A DNA stretch of 64,000 bases. Source: Brucella thiophenivorans (lineage in GTDB: Bacteria; Pseudomonadota; Alphaproteobacteria; Rhizobiales; Rhizobiaceae). Both the position numbers and the translations under genes were made by a program. Positions within the stretch are counted from its first letter, which is position 1. Each line of letters starts with the position of its first letter. This document shows positions 11,385 through 22,029 of this stretch, piece after piece. The notes beneath the pieces were generated by a model. It ran no database searches and was not told where the DNA came from. It was given only the letters and a program-made list of their open reading frames with translations. The stretch spans positions 514,041 through 578,040 of the forward strand of contig NZ_NNRJ01000019.1 of NCBI RefSeq assembly GCF_002252445.1. Direction: 5' to 3'.

Positions 11385-11801
11385 TTACTGCGAGCTAGGA
11401 ACCTGCGGAGCCTGAGGCTGTGCGGGGGCGCTTTCTGGAGCAGGTGTTTGCGTATCGTTGTTCTGCGAAGATTCGCCACCCAACTGATTAAGAATGCCGC
11501 CACCCGTACCAGTTCCACCCGCAGGCTGAGTCTGTGTGCCGGAAGCTGCTGGAATACGATTAAGAATGTCTGTTGGCTGCTCGCCGTAACGCGCCATAAT
11601 GCCAAGCGCGAGCGATGTGACGAAGAAGCCAATCGCAAGAATAGCTGTTGTACGGGTCAGTGCGTTAGCCGCGCCGCGCGCCGTCATAAAGCCCGAACCA
11701 CCGCCGATACCAAGGCCACCGCCTTCGGAACGCTGGATGAGCACAACGCCAACAAGCGCCAGAACGATCAACAAATGAATGACAATGACTATGGTCTGCA
11801 T
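11385..11801 (-). CDS. secG: Preprotein translocase subunit SecG
   Basis: This 138-residue inner-membrane protein has two transmembrane helices (about 1-21 and 52-72) flanking the conserved loop QRSEGGGLGIGGGSGFMTARGAAN (residues 23 onward). It is the accessory subunit of the SecYEG channel. The C-terminal part (about 85-138) is a Gln/Pro/Ser/Gly-rich low-complexity tail not found in E. coli SecG but frequent in alphaproteobacterial homologues. It lies between tpiA and the L,D-transpeptidase gene and ends at its own terminator. Confidence 0.95.
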   Translation of the reverse strand: MQTIVIVIHLLIVLALVGVVLIQRSEGGGLGIGGGSGFMTARGAANALTRTTAILAIGFFVTSLALGIMARYGEQPTDILNRIPAASGTQTQPAGGTGTGGGILNQLGGESSQNNDTQTPAPESAPAQPQAPQVPSSQ

Positions 11802-11963
11802 AGGTTACGGTCTTTATATCTCTGGACTAAATGCGGAAGGGGAGAAACCATAAGATTTTAGCCCCAAACAGCGATGATACAAATAGATAGAGCGGCTCTT
11901 TACACGCTATTGCGTGATAATCCAAGCCCTGCGTCCCAGATAGATTAAGGGACGCAAACTATC

Positions 11964-12728
11964 TCACAGATTACGATAAGTTTCGCATATGGCGAGGAAG
12001 TCGGTTGCTTTCAAGCTGGCACCGCCAACCAATGCACCATCCACATCCGGCACACTCAACAACTCAATGGCATTGGACGGTTTCACCGAGCCACCATAAA
12101 GAAGTCGAAGATGCGCACCATGTGTACCAAAAAGCTCGGTCAGCGTTTCACGCATGAAAGCGTGCGCGGCACGAACATCCTGAACCGTCGGCGTCAGACC
12201 GCTACCAATAGCCCATACGGGCTCATAGGCTATGATCGTATTTTCAGCATTCACGCCATCGGGAAGCGATGCTGCAAGCTGATCACCAATTACATCAAGT
12301 GTGCGATCTGCTTTACGCTCATCAGCCGTTTCACCAACGCAGACAATAGCAACAAGACCTGCGGTCCACGCGGCTTCAGTTTTGCTGCGAACCAAATCAT
12401 TGGATTCGCGGTGATCCGTGCGGCGCTCGGAATGACCAAGAATGACATGGCTTGCGCCCGCTTCTTTAAGCATTTGCGCGGAGACATCGCCTGTATGCGC
12501 GCCCGAAACTTTCGGATGGCAATCCTGACCGCCCAGCGCAACCGTTTCGCCTTCAAGTGTCTCGGCAGCGCGTGACAGCAATGTGGAAGGAACACAGATG
12601 ATAGCATCGAGCTTGCGTCCGAGATCAGAACTCAGGCCCGCAGCAATAGCTCGCAATTCGGTGAGGGATTCTCCCGTACCATTCATTTTCCAATTGCCAG
12701 CAACCAGCGGACGGATTCCCGGAGTCAT
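11964..12728 (-). CDS. tpiA: Triosephosphate isomerase
   Basis: This 254-residue enzyme interconverts dihydroxyacetone phosphate and glyceraldehyde 3-phosphate. Catalytic residues are visible as K14 in AGNWKMNG, the histidine in VILGHSERR and the glutamate in [10 protein letters not shown]. The ATG at 12728 follows GAGGAG by 6 bases; 53 extra in-frame codons upstream are unlike the family. A weak hairpin (11931-11937 with 11949-11955) follows the stop. It is divergent from the ppiD-like gene. Confidence 0.97.
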   Translation of the reverse strand: MTPGIRPLVAGNWKMNGTGESLTELRAIAAGLSSDLGRKLDAIICVPSTLLSRAAETLEGETVALGGQDCHPKVSGAHTGDVSAQMLKEAGASHVILGHSERRTDHRESNDLVRSKTEAAWTAGLVAIVCVGETADERKADRTLDVIGDQLAASLPDGVNAENTIIAYEPVWAIGSGLTPTVQDVRAAHAFMRETLTELFGTHGAHLRLLYGGSVKPSNAIELLSVPDVDGALVGGASLKATDFLAICETYRNL

Positions 12729-12934
12729 GTTGTTCTCCTCGCCTAGAACGACTGCAAGCCGCCTAATAAGCACTAATTTTTGCCACTGACTAAGCGTATT
12801 CGTCGCGCAATGCAATGTTCTTGGTGGTAGATCATCAATGAGAACTTGCATCGGGGGCCAGCTTAAGGTTATCCCCTGACACGGCATATCTTTATTGATG
12901 GCCGGGCTTTGTTTTGTTCTTTAAAGGGTTTCCA

Positions 12935-14821
12935 ATGCTGGACAGTATGCGTGATGCCGCTAGATCTTGGGTTGCTAAGCTTCTTCTCGGCTTGCTTGTT
13001 CTGAGCTTTGCAGTCTGGGGCATCGCCGATGCGTTCCAGGGCGAAGTCGAAGTTGATGATGCAATCAGTGCAGGCGGTTCAAAAGTCAGCTCATCTGACT
13101 ACCGTTTTGCTTATGAGCAGCAGCTCATGCGTTTGTCGCAACAGTTTCGTCAACGTTTGACCCGCGAACAGGCCCAGCAACTCGGTGTTGATCAGCAGGC
13201 TCTTGCGCAGCTTGCCGCAGGTGTCGTTCTTGATGAACAGGCCCGCAATATGCAGCTTGGCCTTTCGAAAGATGGTATTGCGCGTCTTACAGGTGAGGAT
13301 CCGTCGTTTCAGGATGCCAGTGGCAATTTCAGCCGCGCACAGTTTGACGCCGTTCTGCGCCAGTCCAATATCCGCGCGCAGGATTATCTTGACAATCGCG
13401 CAAAGGTGGCACGTCGCCAGCAGGTTGTCGAAGCCACAACCGATGGCATGAAAATGCCAGCGACCATGCTTAAAGCGCTCGCTCTGTATCAGGGTGAAAG
13501 CCGAAGCGCGGATTACATCACCATACCGGCTGAAAAAGCCGATGCTGTTCCTGCACCATCAGACGAAGCGCTCAATAGCTATTTTGTAGAGCACAAGGAT
13601 GAGTATAAGGCACCAGAATATCGCAAGCTCACCTATGTGAAGCTTGAGCCTTCGGATATTGCCGATGCTTCCGCTGTCACGCAGGATGAAATCAACGAAT
13701 ACTACGAAACAAACAAAAACCGCTTCAGCACCACCGAAACGCGCACCATTGAGCAGCTCAGCTTTGCCGATAAGGCCGCAGCAGAAGCAGCACAGCAGAA
13801 AATCGCAGCCGGTACGAGCTTTGTCGATATTGGCAAGGAACAGGGCAAAAGCGAAGCAGATCTGGTTCTCGGAACCTTTGAAAAGTCGGCCCTCCCGGAT
13901 GCCGTTATTGCGGAAGCTGCATTTGCACTCAATGAGAACGGCGTTAGCAACGTTGTTGAAGGTGCATTCGGCCCGGTTATTCTTCGTGTAACGAAAGTTA
14001 ATCCAGCGCATGTGAAGTCACTTGCAGAGGTCGAAGCTGAAATTCGCGACACCGTTGCAACAAATATTGCAATCAGCAGCATCAATGGCATCCACGATTC
14101 CTATGAACAGCAGCGTTCAGAAGGTGGAAGCATGGCAGATGTTGCCAAGACCCTTAGTCTCAAGGCTGTTACAATCGATGCGGTTGATGCAGAAGGCAAC
14201 GATCCTGCTGGAAAGCATGTTGACCTTCCAAATGAACAGGCACTGGTTGCAGCGCTCTTTCAGGCAGAACAGGGCTTTGACAATGATGCTCTGACTTTGG
14301 GCAATAATGGCTATGTGTGGTATCAGGTTGATGGCACCACCCCTGCCCGCGACCGCACACTTGATGAAGTCAAGGACGAAGTTGTTGCCGCATGGAAGGG
14401 TGAAGAGGCTGTGAAGCGTCTTAACCAGCGCATGGAAGAGCTTAAAAAGCGCCTTGATGGTGGTGAAACCCTTGATGCAATCGCTGCCGAAATTGGCGTG
14501 GAAAAGCAGACCAAGCGCGGCATTACCCGTAATACCAATGACGCAGAATTTGGTTCTGCTGCAACCGCTCAGGTATTCCGTGGTCCAAACAACCACACGG
14601 GAACGGCTGCTGCCGCATCCAATGATGCGCAGATTCTGTTCAAGGTTGTGGAAGTCACAGAACCGACTGCATCCGGTCCGGAAGCCATTCCTGATGATCA
14701 GCAGAAGTACCTGTCCACCACCCTCACCGACGACGTTCTTGAGCAGTTGGTTGGCGAATTGCAAAAGCAGTATCCGGTCAAGGTAAACCAGAATGCGATC
14801 AAAAATGCATTGGCCTTCTGA
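12935..14821 (+). CDS. ppiD: Peptidylprolyl isomerase, PpiD/SurA-like membrane foldase
   Basis: This 628-residue protein has a short cytoplasmic start, one membrane helix (about 14-34, LLLGLLVLSFAVWG) and a large periplasmic part. A SurA-N-like segment (about 35-190) is followed by a parvulin-type region (about 230-380), including FDIGKEQGKSEADLVLGTF-like residues and FGPVILRVTKVNP, then a C-terminal chaperone part. It fits PpiD, which assists proteins leaving the Sec channel. The ATG at 12935 has AAAGGG 7 bases upstream. It starts a plus-strand run with trpD only 29 bp downstream. Confidence 0.88.
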   Translation: MLDSMRDAARSWVAKLLLGLLVLSFAVWGIADAFQGEVEVDDAISAGGSKVSSSDYRFAYEQQLMRLSQQFRQRLTREQAQQLGVDQQALAQLAAGVVLDEQARNMQLGLSKDGIARLTGEDPSFQDASGNFSRAQFDAVLRQSNIRAQDYLDNRAKVARRQQVVEATTDGMKMPATMLKALALYQGESRSADYITIPAEKADAVPAPSDEALNSYFVEHKDEYKAPEYRKLTYVKLEPSDIADASAVTQDEINEYYETNKNRFSTTETRTIEQLSFADKAAAEAAQQKIAAGTSFVDIGKEQGKSEADLVLGTFEKSALPDAVIAEAAFALNENGVSNVVEGAFGPVILRVTKVNPAHVKSLAEVEAEIRDTVATNIAISSINGIHDSYEQQRSEGGSMADVAKTLSLKAVTIDAVDAEGNDPAGKHVDLPNEQALVAALFQAEQGFDNDALTLGNNGYVWYQVDGTTPARDRTLDEVKDEVVAAWKGEEAVKRLNQRMEELKKRLDGGETLDAIAAEIGVEKQTKRGITRNTNDAEFGSAATAQVFRGPNNHTGTAAAASNDAQILFKVVEVTEPTASGPEAIPDDQQKYLSTTLTDDVLEQLVGELQKQYPVKVNQNAIKNALAF

Positions 14822-14850
14822 TCGGCGACAGATAAATCACAGGTAAAACA

Positions 14851-15870
14851 ATGGCTGACTTAAAACCCTATATCGCAAAGGCTGCCTCTGGCACTCCGTT
14901 GTCGTTTGAGGATTCAAAAGCAGCCTTTGACATCATGATGACCGGTCAGGCGACGCCGTCGCAGATCGGCGGCTTTCTGATGGCGCTGCGTGTTCGTGGT
15001 GAAACCGTACCGGAGATTTCTGGCGCGGTCGCCTCCATGCGTTCGCGCATGCTGCCGGTTACAGCACCACAAGACGCGATTGATATTGTTGGCACCGGCG
15101 GCGATCAGTCTGGCTCCTACAATGTGTCGAGTTGCTCTGCCTTTGTCGTGGCTGGCGCAGGCGTTCCCGTTGCCAAGCATGGCAATCGTGCACTCTCTTC
15201 CAAGTCAGGTGCTGCCGACGCACTCGCAGCGCTTGGCGTGAACATCGAGGTGGGCGCAGACACGATTGGCCGCAGCATCAGCGAGGCTGGTCTTGGTTTC
15301 ATGTTCGCGCCGACCCACCATTCGGCGATGCGCCATGTCGGCCCGTCACGGGTGGAACTTGGCACCCGCACAATTTTCAATCTGCTCGGCCCACTTTCAA
15401 ACCCGGCAGGCGTCAAGCGTCAGCTTGTTGGCGTATTCTCAGCTGAATGGGTTGAGCCTCTTGCAGAGGTTCTCAAGGAACTCGGCTCTGAAACCGCATG
15501 GGTTGTCTATGGCGACGGTCTCGATGAGATGACCACAGCAGGCACCACGAAGATTGCAGCCCTTGAAAATGGCACCATCCGCACTTTTGAGATTGTACCA
15601 GAAGATGTCGGTCTGCGTCGCGTCGATATGTCGGAACTCAAGGGCGGTGAGGCCGAAGTCAATGCCAAGGCACTTCTCGGCGTTCTCAGTGGCGAACAAA
15701 ACGCCTATCGCGACATTGTTCTTTTGAATTCGGCTGCCGCGCTGATGATTGCCGGTAAGGCGAAAGACTTGCAAGACGGTATTACGCTTGCAGCACAATC
15801 AATCGACAGTGGTTCCGCGCTTGCAGTTCTGCAAAAGGTCATCGCCGTATCCAATGACAAGCCGCTCTGA
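14851..15870 (+). CDS. trpD: Anthranilate phosphoribosyltransferase
   Basis: This 339-residue enzyme joins anthranilate and PRPP in tryptophan synthesis. The PRPP loop [14 protein letters not shown] and the following [14 protein letters not shown] segment are diagnostic, as is [23 protein letters not shown] further on. No glutamine amidotransferase domain is fused to it. It is 16 bp from trpC, so the two are cotranscribed; rhizobia keep trpDC apart from trpE(G) and trpFBA, as appears here. Confidence 0.97.
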   Translation: MADLKPYIAKAASGTPLSFEDSKAAFDIMMTGQATPSQIGGFLMALRVRGETVPEISGAVASMRSRMLPVTAPQDAIDIVGTGGDQSGSYNVSSCSAFVVAGAGVPVAKHGNRALSSKSGAADALAALGVNIEVGADTIGRSISEAGLGFMFAPTHHSAMRHVGPSRVELGTRTIFNLLGPLSNPAGVKRQLVGVFSAEWVEPLAEVLKELGSETAWVVYGDGLDEMTTAGTTKIAALENGTIRTFEIVPEDVGLRRVDMSELKGGEAEVNAKALLGVLSGEQNAYRDIVLLNSAAALMIAGKAKDLQDGITLAAQSIDSGSALAVLQKVIAVSNDKPL

Positions 15871-15886
15871 CAGAGAGGATCAAACC

Positions 15887-16687
15887 ATGTCCACCGACAT
15901 TCTGCGGAAAATTGAAGCTTACAAGCGCGATGAAATCGCTGCCGCAAAAGCGCATCTGCCCCTCAATGAAGTGAAAGCACAGGCCAAAGACCAGCCAGCT
16001 ACGCGCGGCTTTCTGAAAGCGCTCGAAGCAAAGCGCGCAGCAAACAAGTTCGCGCTCATTGCAGAAATCAAGAAAGCCAGCCCATCCAAGGGCCTGATCC
16101 GCCCAGATTTCGATCCACCGGCATTGGCCAAGGCCTACGAAGACGGTGGCGCTGCCTGCCTTTCCGTACTCACAGACACACCATCTTTTCAGGGCGCGCC
16201 GGAGTTCCTGATCGCAGCGCGCAATGCCTGCACGCTGCCTGCACTGCGCAAGGATTTTCTGTTCGATACCTATCAGGTCTATGAAGCAAGGAGCTGGGGA
16301 GCGGATTGCATTCTTATCATTCTTGCGAGCGTCGATGACGACCTTGCAAAGGCGCTGGAAGAAACAGCGTTTGAACTTGGTATGGATGTGCTGATCGAAG
16401 TCCATGACGAAGAAGAAATGGAACGGGCGCTAACACTCTCCTCGCGTCTTGTCGGCGTCAACAATCGCAATCTGCGTACATTTGAAGTCGATCTAGCCGT
16501 TTCCGAGCGCCTCGCAAAAATGGTCTCATCCGATCGTCTGCTGGTTGGAGAAAGCGGTATTTTTACCCATGACGATTGCCTGCGTCTAGAGAAATCCTCA
16601 ATCGGCACTTTCCTGATTGGTGAAAGCCTGATGCGCAAGGATGACGTGGCAAGCGCTACCCGCGAACTTCTGACCGGCAAGGTGTGA
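15887..16687 (+). CDS. trpC: Indole-3-glycerol phosphate synthase
   Basis: This 266-residue TIM-barrel enzyme closes the indole ring from CdRP. Typical segments are [51 protein letters not shown] and [12 protein letters not shown]. No phosphoribosylanthranilate isomerase domain is fused. The ATG at 15887 follows GAGAGGAT; 46 additional in-frame codons upstream overlap trpD and are rejected. It lies 3 bp before moaC, suggesting translational linkage. Confidence 0.97.
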   Translation: MSTDILRKIEAYKRDEIAAAKAHLPLNEVKAQAKDQPATRGFLKALEAKRAANKFALIAEIKKASPSKGLIRPDFDPPALAKAYEDGGAACLSVLTDTPSFQGAPEFLIAARNACTLPALRKDFLFDTYQVYEARSWGADCILIILASVDDDLAKALEETAFELGMDVLIEVHDEEEMERALTLSSRLVGVNNRNLRTFEVDLAVSERLAKMVSSDRLLVGESGIFTHDDCLRLEKSSIGTFLIGESLMRKDDVASATRELLTGKV

Positions 16688-16690
16688 TCC

Positions 16691-17167
16691 ATGACTGCCA
16701 AGCTCACCCATATCGACCAAACAGGTGCGGCCCACATGGTCGATGTCGGCGATAAGGGCGAAACAGAGCGTCAGGCGACCGCCGAAGGCGCGGTCAGAAT
16801 GAAACCTGAAACGCTGGCTCTTATTCTTGAGGGTAATGCTGCCAAAGGCGATGTCGTTGGCGCAGCTCGTCTTGCAGGTATTATGGCTGCCAAGAAAACC
16901 TCGGATCTTATTCCGCTTTGTCACCCACTAATGCTGACCAAAGTATCCGTCAACATTGAACCAGACTACAATCTTCCCGGACTGCGCGTATCTGCTACCG
17001 CAAAACTCAAAGGCCGAACCGGCGTTGAAATGGAGGCATTGACTGCCGTTTCCGTCACCTGCCTAACCATCTATGATATGGCCAAGGCCGTAGACCGGCA
17101 TATGGAAATCACCGATATACGCGTTTCGGCAAAAAGCGGCGGCAAATCAGGTGACTGGAAAGCCTGA
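16691..17167 (+). CDS. moaC: Cyclic pyranopterin monophosphate synthase
   Basis: This 158-residue enzyme makes cyclic pyranopterin monophosphate, the second half-reaction of the first stage in molybdenum cofactor synthesis. The family core [32 protein letters not shown] and [21 protein letters not shown] are all present. It follows trpC by 3 bp and precedes moeA by 91 bp. No MOCO riboswitch-like structure was evident in that short gap. Confidence 0.97.
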   Translation: MTAKLTHIDQTGAAHMVDVGDKGETERQATAEGAVRMKPETLALILEGNAAKGDVVGAARLAGIMAAKKTSDLIPLCHPLMLTKVSVNIEPDYNLPGLRVSATAKLKGRTGVEMEALTAVSVTCLTIYDMAKAVDRHMEITDIRVSAKSGGKSGDWKA

Positions 17168-17258
17168 TTCTTTTCCGGAGTTGCGGCAGATCAATTCATA
17201 AACGCATCTAAGAGACTAGAAGCGAGTAAATTGAAATTTCCCTACCAGAGGAAGCACA

Positions 17259-18473
17259 ATGTCCCTTCTCCCGGTCGATGAAGCACTAAACCGCATATTG
17301 CGCTCCGCCCAACCAGACGGTTTTGAACAGGTCTCACTTAGCTCTGCCGGTGGGCGCGTTGTCGCCGAAGCCGTAAAAGCAAGCCTTATGCAACCGCCAT
17401 TCGACTGTTCTGCCATGGATGGTTATGCACTAATTGCGCCCGAAAATATCGACTATCCGATTGAACTGACAATCATTGGCGAATCTGCTGCGGGTGAGCG
17501 CTTTGATGGCAAGCTTGCCAACGGCCAAGCCGTGCGCATCTTCACAGGTGCACCACTGCCAGAGGGTGCTGATTGTATCGTCATTCAGGAAGATACAGAG
17601 CGATCCGCGGGCAAACTGACGATCCGACAGGGCCTAGATGTAACCCGTCATATTCGCCGCGCAGGTCTTGACTTCGCACCGGGCGACACGGTTTTGCCTG
17701 TCGGGCGGGAACTCGACCCACCGGCCCTTTCACTCGCCGCTGCAAGCGGCAACGCAGTAATTAACGTCTTCAAACAACCGAGAATTGCAATTCTTGCCAC
17801 AGGCGATGAACTTGTTCCTCCCGGCATAATCCCCGGCCCTGACCAGATCGTCGCTTCCAACAGCATTGGCATCGCGGAAATCGTCCGCCGCGCTGGCGGT
17901 AAGCCGGAAGATATGGGCATCATCATTGATGATCCGAAAAAAATCGAATCGGCAATTAGTCAGGTTCTCAATGATGGCATCGACATTCTGGTGACCATCG
18001 GCGGCGCATCGGTTGGCGATCGTGATTATGTGCATGGTGCCTTGAAAAATTGCGGCGTCGACCTTGATTTCTGGAAAATCGCCATGCGCCCCGGCAAACC
18101 GCTTATGTATGGCCGCAAGACCGTCTCAGGCAAAACCATTCACGTCATCGGCCTTCCCGGCAATCCGGTTTCAAGTCTCGTTTGCAGCCTCTTGTTCCTG
18201 CGTCCGCTTGTGGCAAAACTATCCGGCAATGATTTAAACGCCGACATCCGCCCCGCACGTCTTGGTGCGGCAATGAAAGCAAACGACCATCGCCGCGATT
18301 ATATTCGCGCAACCGTCGAACATGCGGCTGACGGCACACTTACTGCAACGCCATTTCCACTTCAGGATTCCTCGATGCTGTCGGCTTTGGTGGGGTCCGA
18401 CGCGCTTCTGATCAGAGCAGAAAATGCCCCCGCAGCCTTAGAAGGTGACGCCTGCACAATATTGATGCTTTAA
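17259..18473 (+). CDS. moeA: Molybdopterin molybdenumtransferase
   Basis: This 404-residue enzyme inserts molybdate into adenylylated molybdopterin. Motifs in order are SAMDGYAL, IFTGAPLPEGADCIV, ILATGDELV, TIGGASVGDRDYV and the GLPGNPVS loop, all typical of MoeA. GAGGAAG precedes the ATG. It completes a moaC-moeA pair within the plus-strand run from ppiD to lexA. Confidence 0.97.
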   Translation: MSLLPVDEALNRILRSAQPDGFEQVSLSSAGGRVVAEAVKASLMQPPFDCSAMDGYALIAPENIDYPIELTIIGESAAGERFDGKLANGQAVRIFTGAPLPEGADCIVIQEDTERSAGKLTIRQGLDVTRHIRRAGLDFAPGDTVLPVGRELDPPALSLAAASGNAVINVFKQPRIAILATGDELVPPGIIPGPDQIVASNSIGIAEIVRRAGGKPEDMGIIIDDPKKIESAISQVLNDGIDILVTIGGASVGDRDYVHGALKNCGVDLDFWKIAMRPGKPLMYGRKTVSGKTIHVIGLPGNPVSSLVCSLLFLRPLVAKLSGNDLNADIRPARLGAAMKANDHRRDYIRATVEHAADGTLTATPFPLQDSSMLSALVGSDALLIRAENAPAALEGDACTILML

Positions 18474-18521
18474 CAAACATCAAATTGAACGAACCATATT
18501 AATCATTTTAAAACCATTGCA

Positions 18522-18536
18522 GAACAAGACTGGAAC
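18522..18536. promoter_or_regulatory. LexA (SOS) box, GAAC-N7-GAAC
   Basis: GAAC AAGACTG GAAC matches exactly the alphaproteobacterial SOS operator (GTTC-N7-GTTC read on the other strand). It ends 56 bp before the lexA start, so it should allow LexA to repress its own gene. Confidence 0.88.
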
Positions 18537-18547
18537 ATATAGTGTTT

Positions 18548-18562
18548 GTTCTGGTTATGTTT
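18548..18562. promoter_or_regulatory. Second, near-match LexA box
   Basis: GTTC TGGTTAT GTTT differs from GTTC-N7-GTTC only in its last base. It lies 11 bp after the perfect box and in the opposite orientation, close to the likely transcription start. It may be a weaker second operator. Confidence 0.5.
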
Positions 18563-18592
18563 TTATTTGATTCTGGTCTGGAGGGTATGCGC

Positions 18593-19315
18593 ATGTTGAC
18601 CCGTAAACAGCACGAGCTTTTGCTGTTCATTCATGAACGTATGAAAGAAACAGGCATCCCTCCATCTTTCGACGAGATGAAAGAGGCGCTCGATCTGGCA
18701 TCCAAATCGGGGATCCACCGGCTGATCACAGCACTTGAAGAACGCGGCTTTATTCGCAGACTTCCAAACCGTGCCCGTGCATTGGAAGTCTTGCGCCTGC
18801 CCGATTCAATCGCCCCCGGGCTGAACGGGCAAAAGAAATTTGCACCGAGCGTCATTGAAGGCAGCTTGGGTAAAGCACCCCCTCCTTCTCAACTACGGCC
18901 GGCTCCGGTTTCAGCCAATAATGATATGTCTGCTATGGTGTCCGTCCCCATGATGGGCCGCATCGCAGCTGGTGTACCAATTTCCGCCATTCAGAATCAG
19001 ACACATTCGATCAGCCTTCCACCCGAAATGCTTGGCGCGGGTGAGCATTACGCGCTTGAGGTCAAAGGCGACTCGATGATCGAAGCAGGTATTTTTGATG
19101 GCGACACGGTCATCATCAAACGTGGTGATACGGCCAGCCCCGGCGAAATCGTGGTCGCTCTCGTCGATGATGAGGAAGCAACGCTAAAACGTTTCCGCCG
19201 CAAGGGTGCATCAATTGCACTGGAAGCAGCCAATCCGGCTTATGAAACGCGTATTTTCGGACCCGATCGCGTTCAGGTACAGGGTAAGCTGATCGGCTTG
19301 ATCCGACGCTACTAA
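18593..19315 (+). CDS. lexA: LexA repressor
   Basis: This 240-residue SOS repressor has an N-terminal winged helix (about 1-65, [17 protein letters not shown]) and a C-terminal self-cleaving peptidase domain. The cleavage bond A126-G127 (GRIAAGVP), nucleophile S161 (KGDSMIEAG) and K199 (EATLKRF) are all intact. Of two nearby ATG codons I chose 18593, which lies 7 bases after GGAGGG; the one at 18587 is too close. The linker (about 70-115) is longer than in E. coli, as usual in alphaproteobacteria. Its stop overlaps that of convergent comEC. Confidence 0.97.
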   Translation: MLTRKQHELLLFIHERMKETGIPPSFDEMKEALDLASKSGIHRLITALEERGFIRRLPNRARALEVLRLPDSIAPGLNGQKKFAPSVIEGSLGKAPPPSQLRPAPVSANNDMSAMVSVPMMGRIAAGVPISAIQNQTHSISLPPEMLGAGEHYALEVKGDSMIEAGIFDGDTVIIKRGDTASPGEIVVALVDDEEATLKRFRRKGASIALEAANPAYETRIFGPDRVQVQGKLIGLIRRY

Positions 19316-21828
19316 AACTTTTGTGGATAATTAGAGCCGGAGGAATTCCGAGTTTCGGCTCTCTTCTGATATTCACGCTCAGGCAGGCCGCGGGCCGCGC
19401 GTGAATAAAGGCGATGAAGATGCCAAGGGCGCGTTGGCGCATCGACCGAGAAGCTTAGTTTATCGGCGTAACCCATATCATTGCGGTGCTCTGTTGAGGC
19501 AAAGCGATAGACCTTATCATCTTTGCTGAGTTCCGGATTAGACAAGCGCTTGTGATCACGCTCAATCCTCTGCCCTAGCCTTATTTCAAGCGTACCTTTC
19601 AATGCCAGTTCCTGTCGGTCGATTACCAGTGAAGATTGACGCTCACAGCTTAAATTTTTACCTGCGATTGCAAGAACAACGACATCGCCGATATTACAGG
19701 CAGTTTCCTGCATATCTTCTTCTGCGGTATAGGCCAAAGTCCGCCCGCCACGCAGTGAGATGGTACAAAGCCCCTCTTCACAGATAAAACTATCATTGCG
19801 CGAAATCGCAATCCGTTTGCTTATTATCTGCGGCGGAACAAATTCATTGATCAGATAGGCAGTCTGCCAGTTCTGCGCAGTGAATTGTGGAGGCCTGTTG
19901 CGATTGACCGCAAAACTCCCATCAGGCAAGCGAACAGCGACAAATTTGGCGTCTTCGCTAATCAGAATATCAGGCATCGGCGTGCGCATGAACACTACCA
20001 AACCTGCAACAATCAATGGCAACGAAAGCCATCGCAGTTTTGTGGTGAATGTAACGGCCATCACAAGGGCGATGGTCCATAGAATGAGCGTCATCACTGG
20101 CATCACACCAGGATTGCCATCGGGTGAGAAGCTCGCAACAAAGCTCGCTATGTACCTCACGAGCAGCACACCAAATCCCATGATTTGCAAAGGCAGCCAA
20201 TCAAGCTGCAATGGCATTAGCAGCAAGCTCAGCACAGCAAATGGCATGACCAATATTGAAATGACCGGCAGTGCCAGCACATTTCCGATCATCCCCAAGG
20301 GTGCAGTATTGTTGAAATGATAGGCCGCGAATATGCCGCTTGCTACACCTGCAACAAGCGATGTCGCACCCGTGGCAACCGCGGGTATAAGCATTTTTGC
20401 AATCATTCCACGCGGCTGCGCACGACGATCTTCGGTGGCTGATTGCCTGCTTGTCCTCCTGTCGCTCCACCAGGCAAAGGCGGCAATCAGCCCAGCAGTT
20501 GCCGAGAACGACATCTGAAAGCTTGGTCCGAGTATTTCATGCGGAGAGATAGCGATCATCGCCGCCGCCGCAATTGCAAGATTGCGCATACTGATTGCCG
20601 CACGATCTGCCAGCAACGCGCAAAGCATGACGACAATCATCACATAACTGCGCTGCGCCGCTACATCAGCACCCGACATGGCGAGATAAAAAGTACAGCT
20701 TAAAAGCGAAAGAAACGCCGCATATTTCTTGACAGAATATCGCGCACTGAATGCCGGAAACAACGCGAATAACGATCTCAGCGACATCATCACAACACCG
20801 GCTGCAAGCACCATATGCAGACCGGAAATGGAAAGAATATGCGCAAGTCCCGCCTTGCGCAGATCTTCATTCGTTTCATCGCTAATACCTGCCCGCTCGC
20901 CGGCGATCAATGCGGCTGCAACACTGCCATCCTCCCCTGAAAGCACCTCTGCAATTCGCTCAGAAACATGCACACGCAGCTGAGCAATCGCAGCAGCCGT
21001 TTGTGCCGGAAAACCGTCCGGTTCCGGCACTTCTGCAATTTTCGGCGTTCCAAGGAAAAAGCCATTCGCGCCGATACCACCAAAATAGGCATGAAATGCA
21101 AAATCATAATTGCCGGGTCGCACTGGTCCAGATGGCACACGTAGTCGCGCAAAACCATTTAGTCCGCTACCAATTGTCGTGCGCGCTGGAATATCGCGTG
21201 CAGTAATCCGAATGCGTTGCGGGGCATAGCGAAGCTTTGGTCTTTGGGTTTCAAGCAGATCAAGCGTCACACGCCAACTGCCATTGTCGCGATATTCAAG
21301 TGCTGCGACCCGGCCCGTAATGCGCGTTGAAACTTCCGAGCCCAACAATTGCGTGGCGCGGCGCTCCGTTTCGAATTTTCCGGCAATCGTTCCAAGTAAA
21401 AGTGCTACAGCCAGCGTCAATAGCTGTGCTTGCAAAAAATGCCTGCGAGATAAAAAGCGAACAACGCTGAGAATAATCAATATCGAAAAGACGGGCAGCC
21501 ATTCAGGCTCAAATGAGAGCGTGAAATAAACGACAGCGCCCAAACCCATGAAAATAGGAAAGAGGAGAAAAAACAGACCCCTGCTGATTTCCCGACTCAT
21601 TGCATCTGTCAAATTGCACTGCATAGCCAGTCGAAGCGCAGACAGTCGTTCTCTGCGGTTCAGATAGCTTTGCCGCAAGGCTGGCGATAAATCTTCACTT
21701 ACTTTTTTAGGCAGCCATGGTTCGGGCAATAAGGCGCGTTCGAGCCCGGCAGACATGTCTTTGACAAACGCCCGCTCGCTTATTTCCTGCGTTTCCCTTA
21801 TGCTCGTCATGCCCCCGCCTGACTGCAA
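19312..21828 (-). CDS. comEC: ComEC/Rec2 family competence channel protein
   Basis: This 838-residue polytopic membrane protein matches ComEC: an N-terminal DUF4131-type part (about 85-270) and the competence domain (about 300-580) with [14 protein letters not shown] and [17 protein letters not shown]. ComEC is the inner-membrane channel for incoming single-stranded DNA. The C-terminal 240 residues show no HxHxDH metallo-beta-lactamase motif. The longest frame begins with TTG at 21828, which has GGGGAG 5 bases upstream; an ATG at 21810 has a poorly spaced site. Its last 4 bases overlap the end of lexA. Confidence 0.9.
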   Translation of the reverse strand: MQSGGGMTSIRETQEISERAFVKDMSAGLERALLPEPWLPKKVSEDLSPALRQSYLNRRERLSALRLAMQCNLTDAMSREISRGLFFLLFPIFMGLGAVVYFTLSFEPEWLPVFSILIILSVVRFLSRRHFLQAQLLTLAVALLLGTIAGKFETERRATQLLGSEVSTRITGRVAALEYRDNGSWRVTLDLLETQRPKLRYAPQRIRITARDIPARTTIGSGLNGFARLRVPSGPVRPGNYDFAFHAYFGGIGANGFFLGTPKIAEVPEPDGFPAQTAAAIAQLRVHVSERIAEVLSGEDGSVAAALIAGERAGISDETNEDLRKAGLAHILSISGLHMVLAAGVVMMSLRSLFALFPAFSARYSVKKYAAFLSLLSCTFYLAMSGADVAAQRSYVMIVVMLCALLADRAAISMRNLAIAAAAMIAISPHEILGPSFQMSFSATAGLIAAFAWWSDRRTSRQSATEDRRAQPRGMIAKMLIPAVATGATSLVAGVASGIFAAYHFNNTAPLGMIGNVLALPVISILVMPFAVLSLLLMPLQLDWLPLQIMGFGVLLVRYIASFVASFSPDGNPGVMPVMTLILWTIALVMAVTFTTKLRWLSLPLIVAGLVVFMRTPMPDILISEDAKFVAVRLPDGSFAVNRNRPPQFTAQNWQTAYLINEFVPPQIISKRIAISRNDSFICEEGLCTISLRGGRTLAYTAEEDMQETACNIGDVVVLAIAGKNLSCERQSSLVIDRQELALKGTLEIRLGQRIERDHKRLSNPELSKDDKVYRFASTEHRNDMGYADKLSFSVDAPTRPWHLHRLYSRAARGLPEREYQKRAETRNSSGSNYPQKF

Positions 21829-22029
21829 AAGTGCTCCCCGATTGCGCGAAACCCTTGCGCACTGTGCTGCCTATGCTACATGAAACCCAGTCAAAATCGA
21901 GAGGGTTCCCGCTTTAAGAATCCTCATCGCCCGTAGACGACAAACAAACGGGCACTAGATATTCAAAATTCTGCCTCACGCGCGGCGTCCTGCCGTTGTC
22001 ACACGAGGCTCTGATACAGTGGAGCTGTC

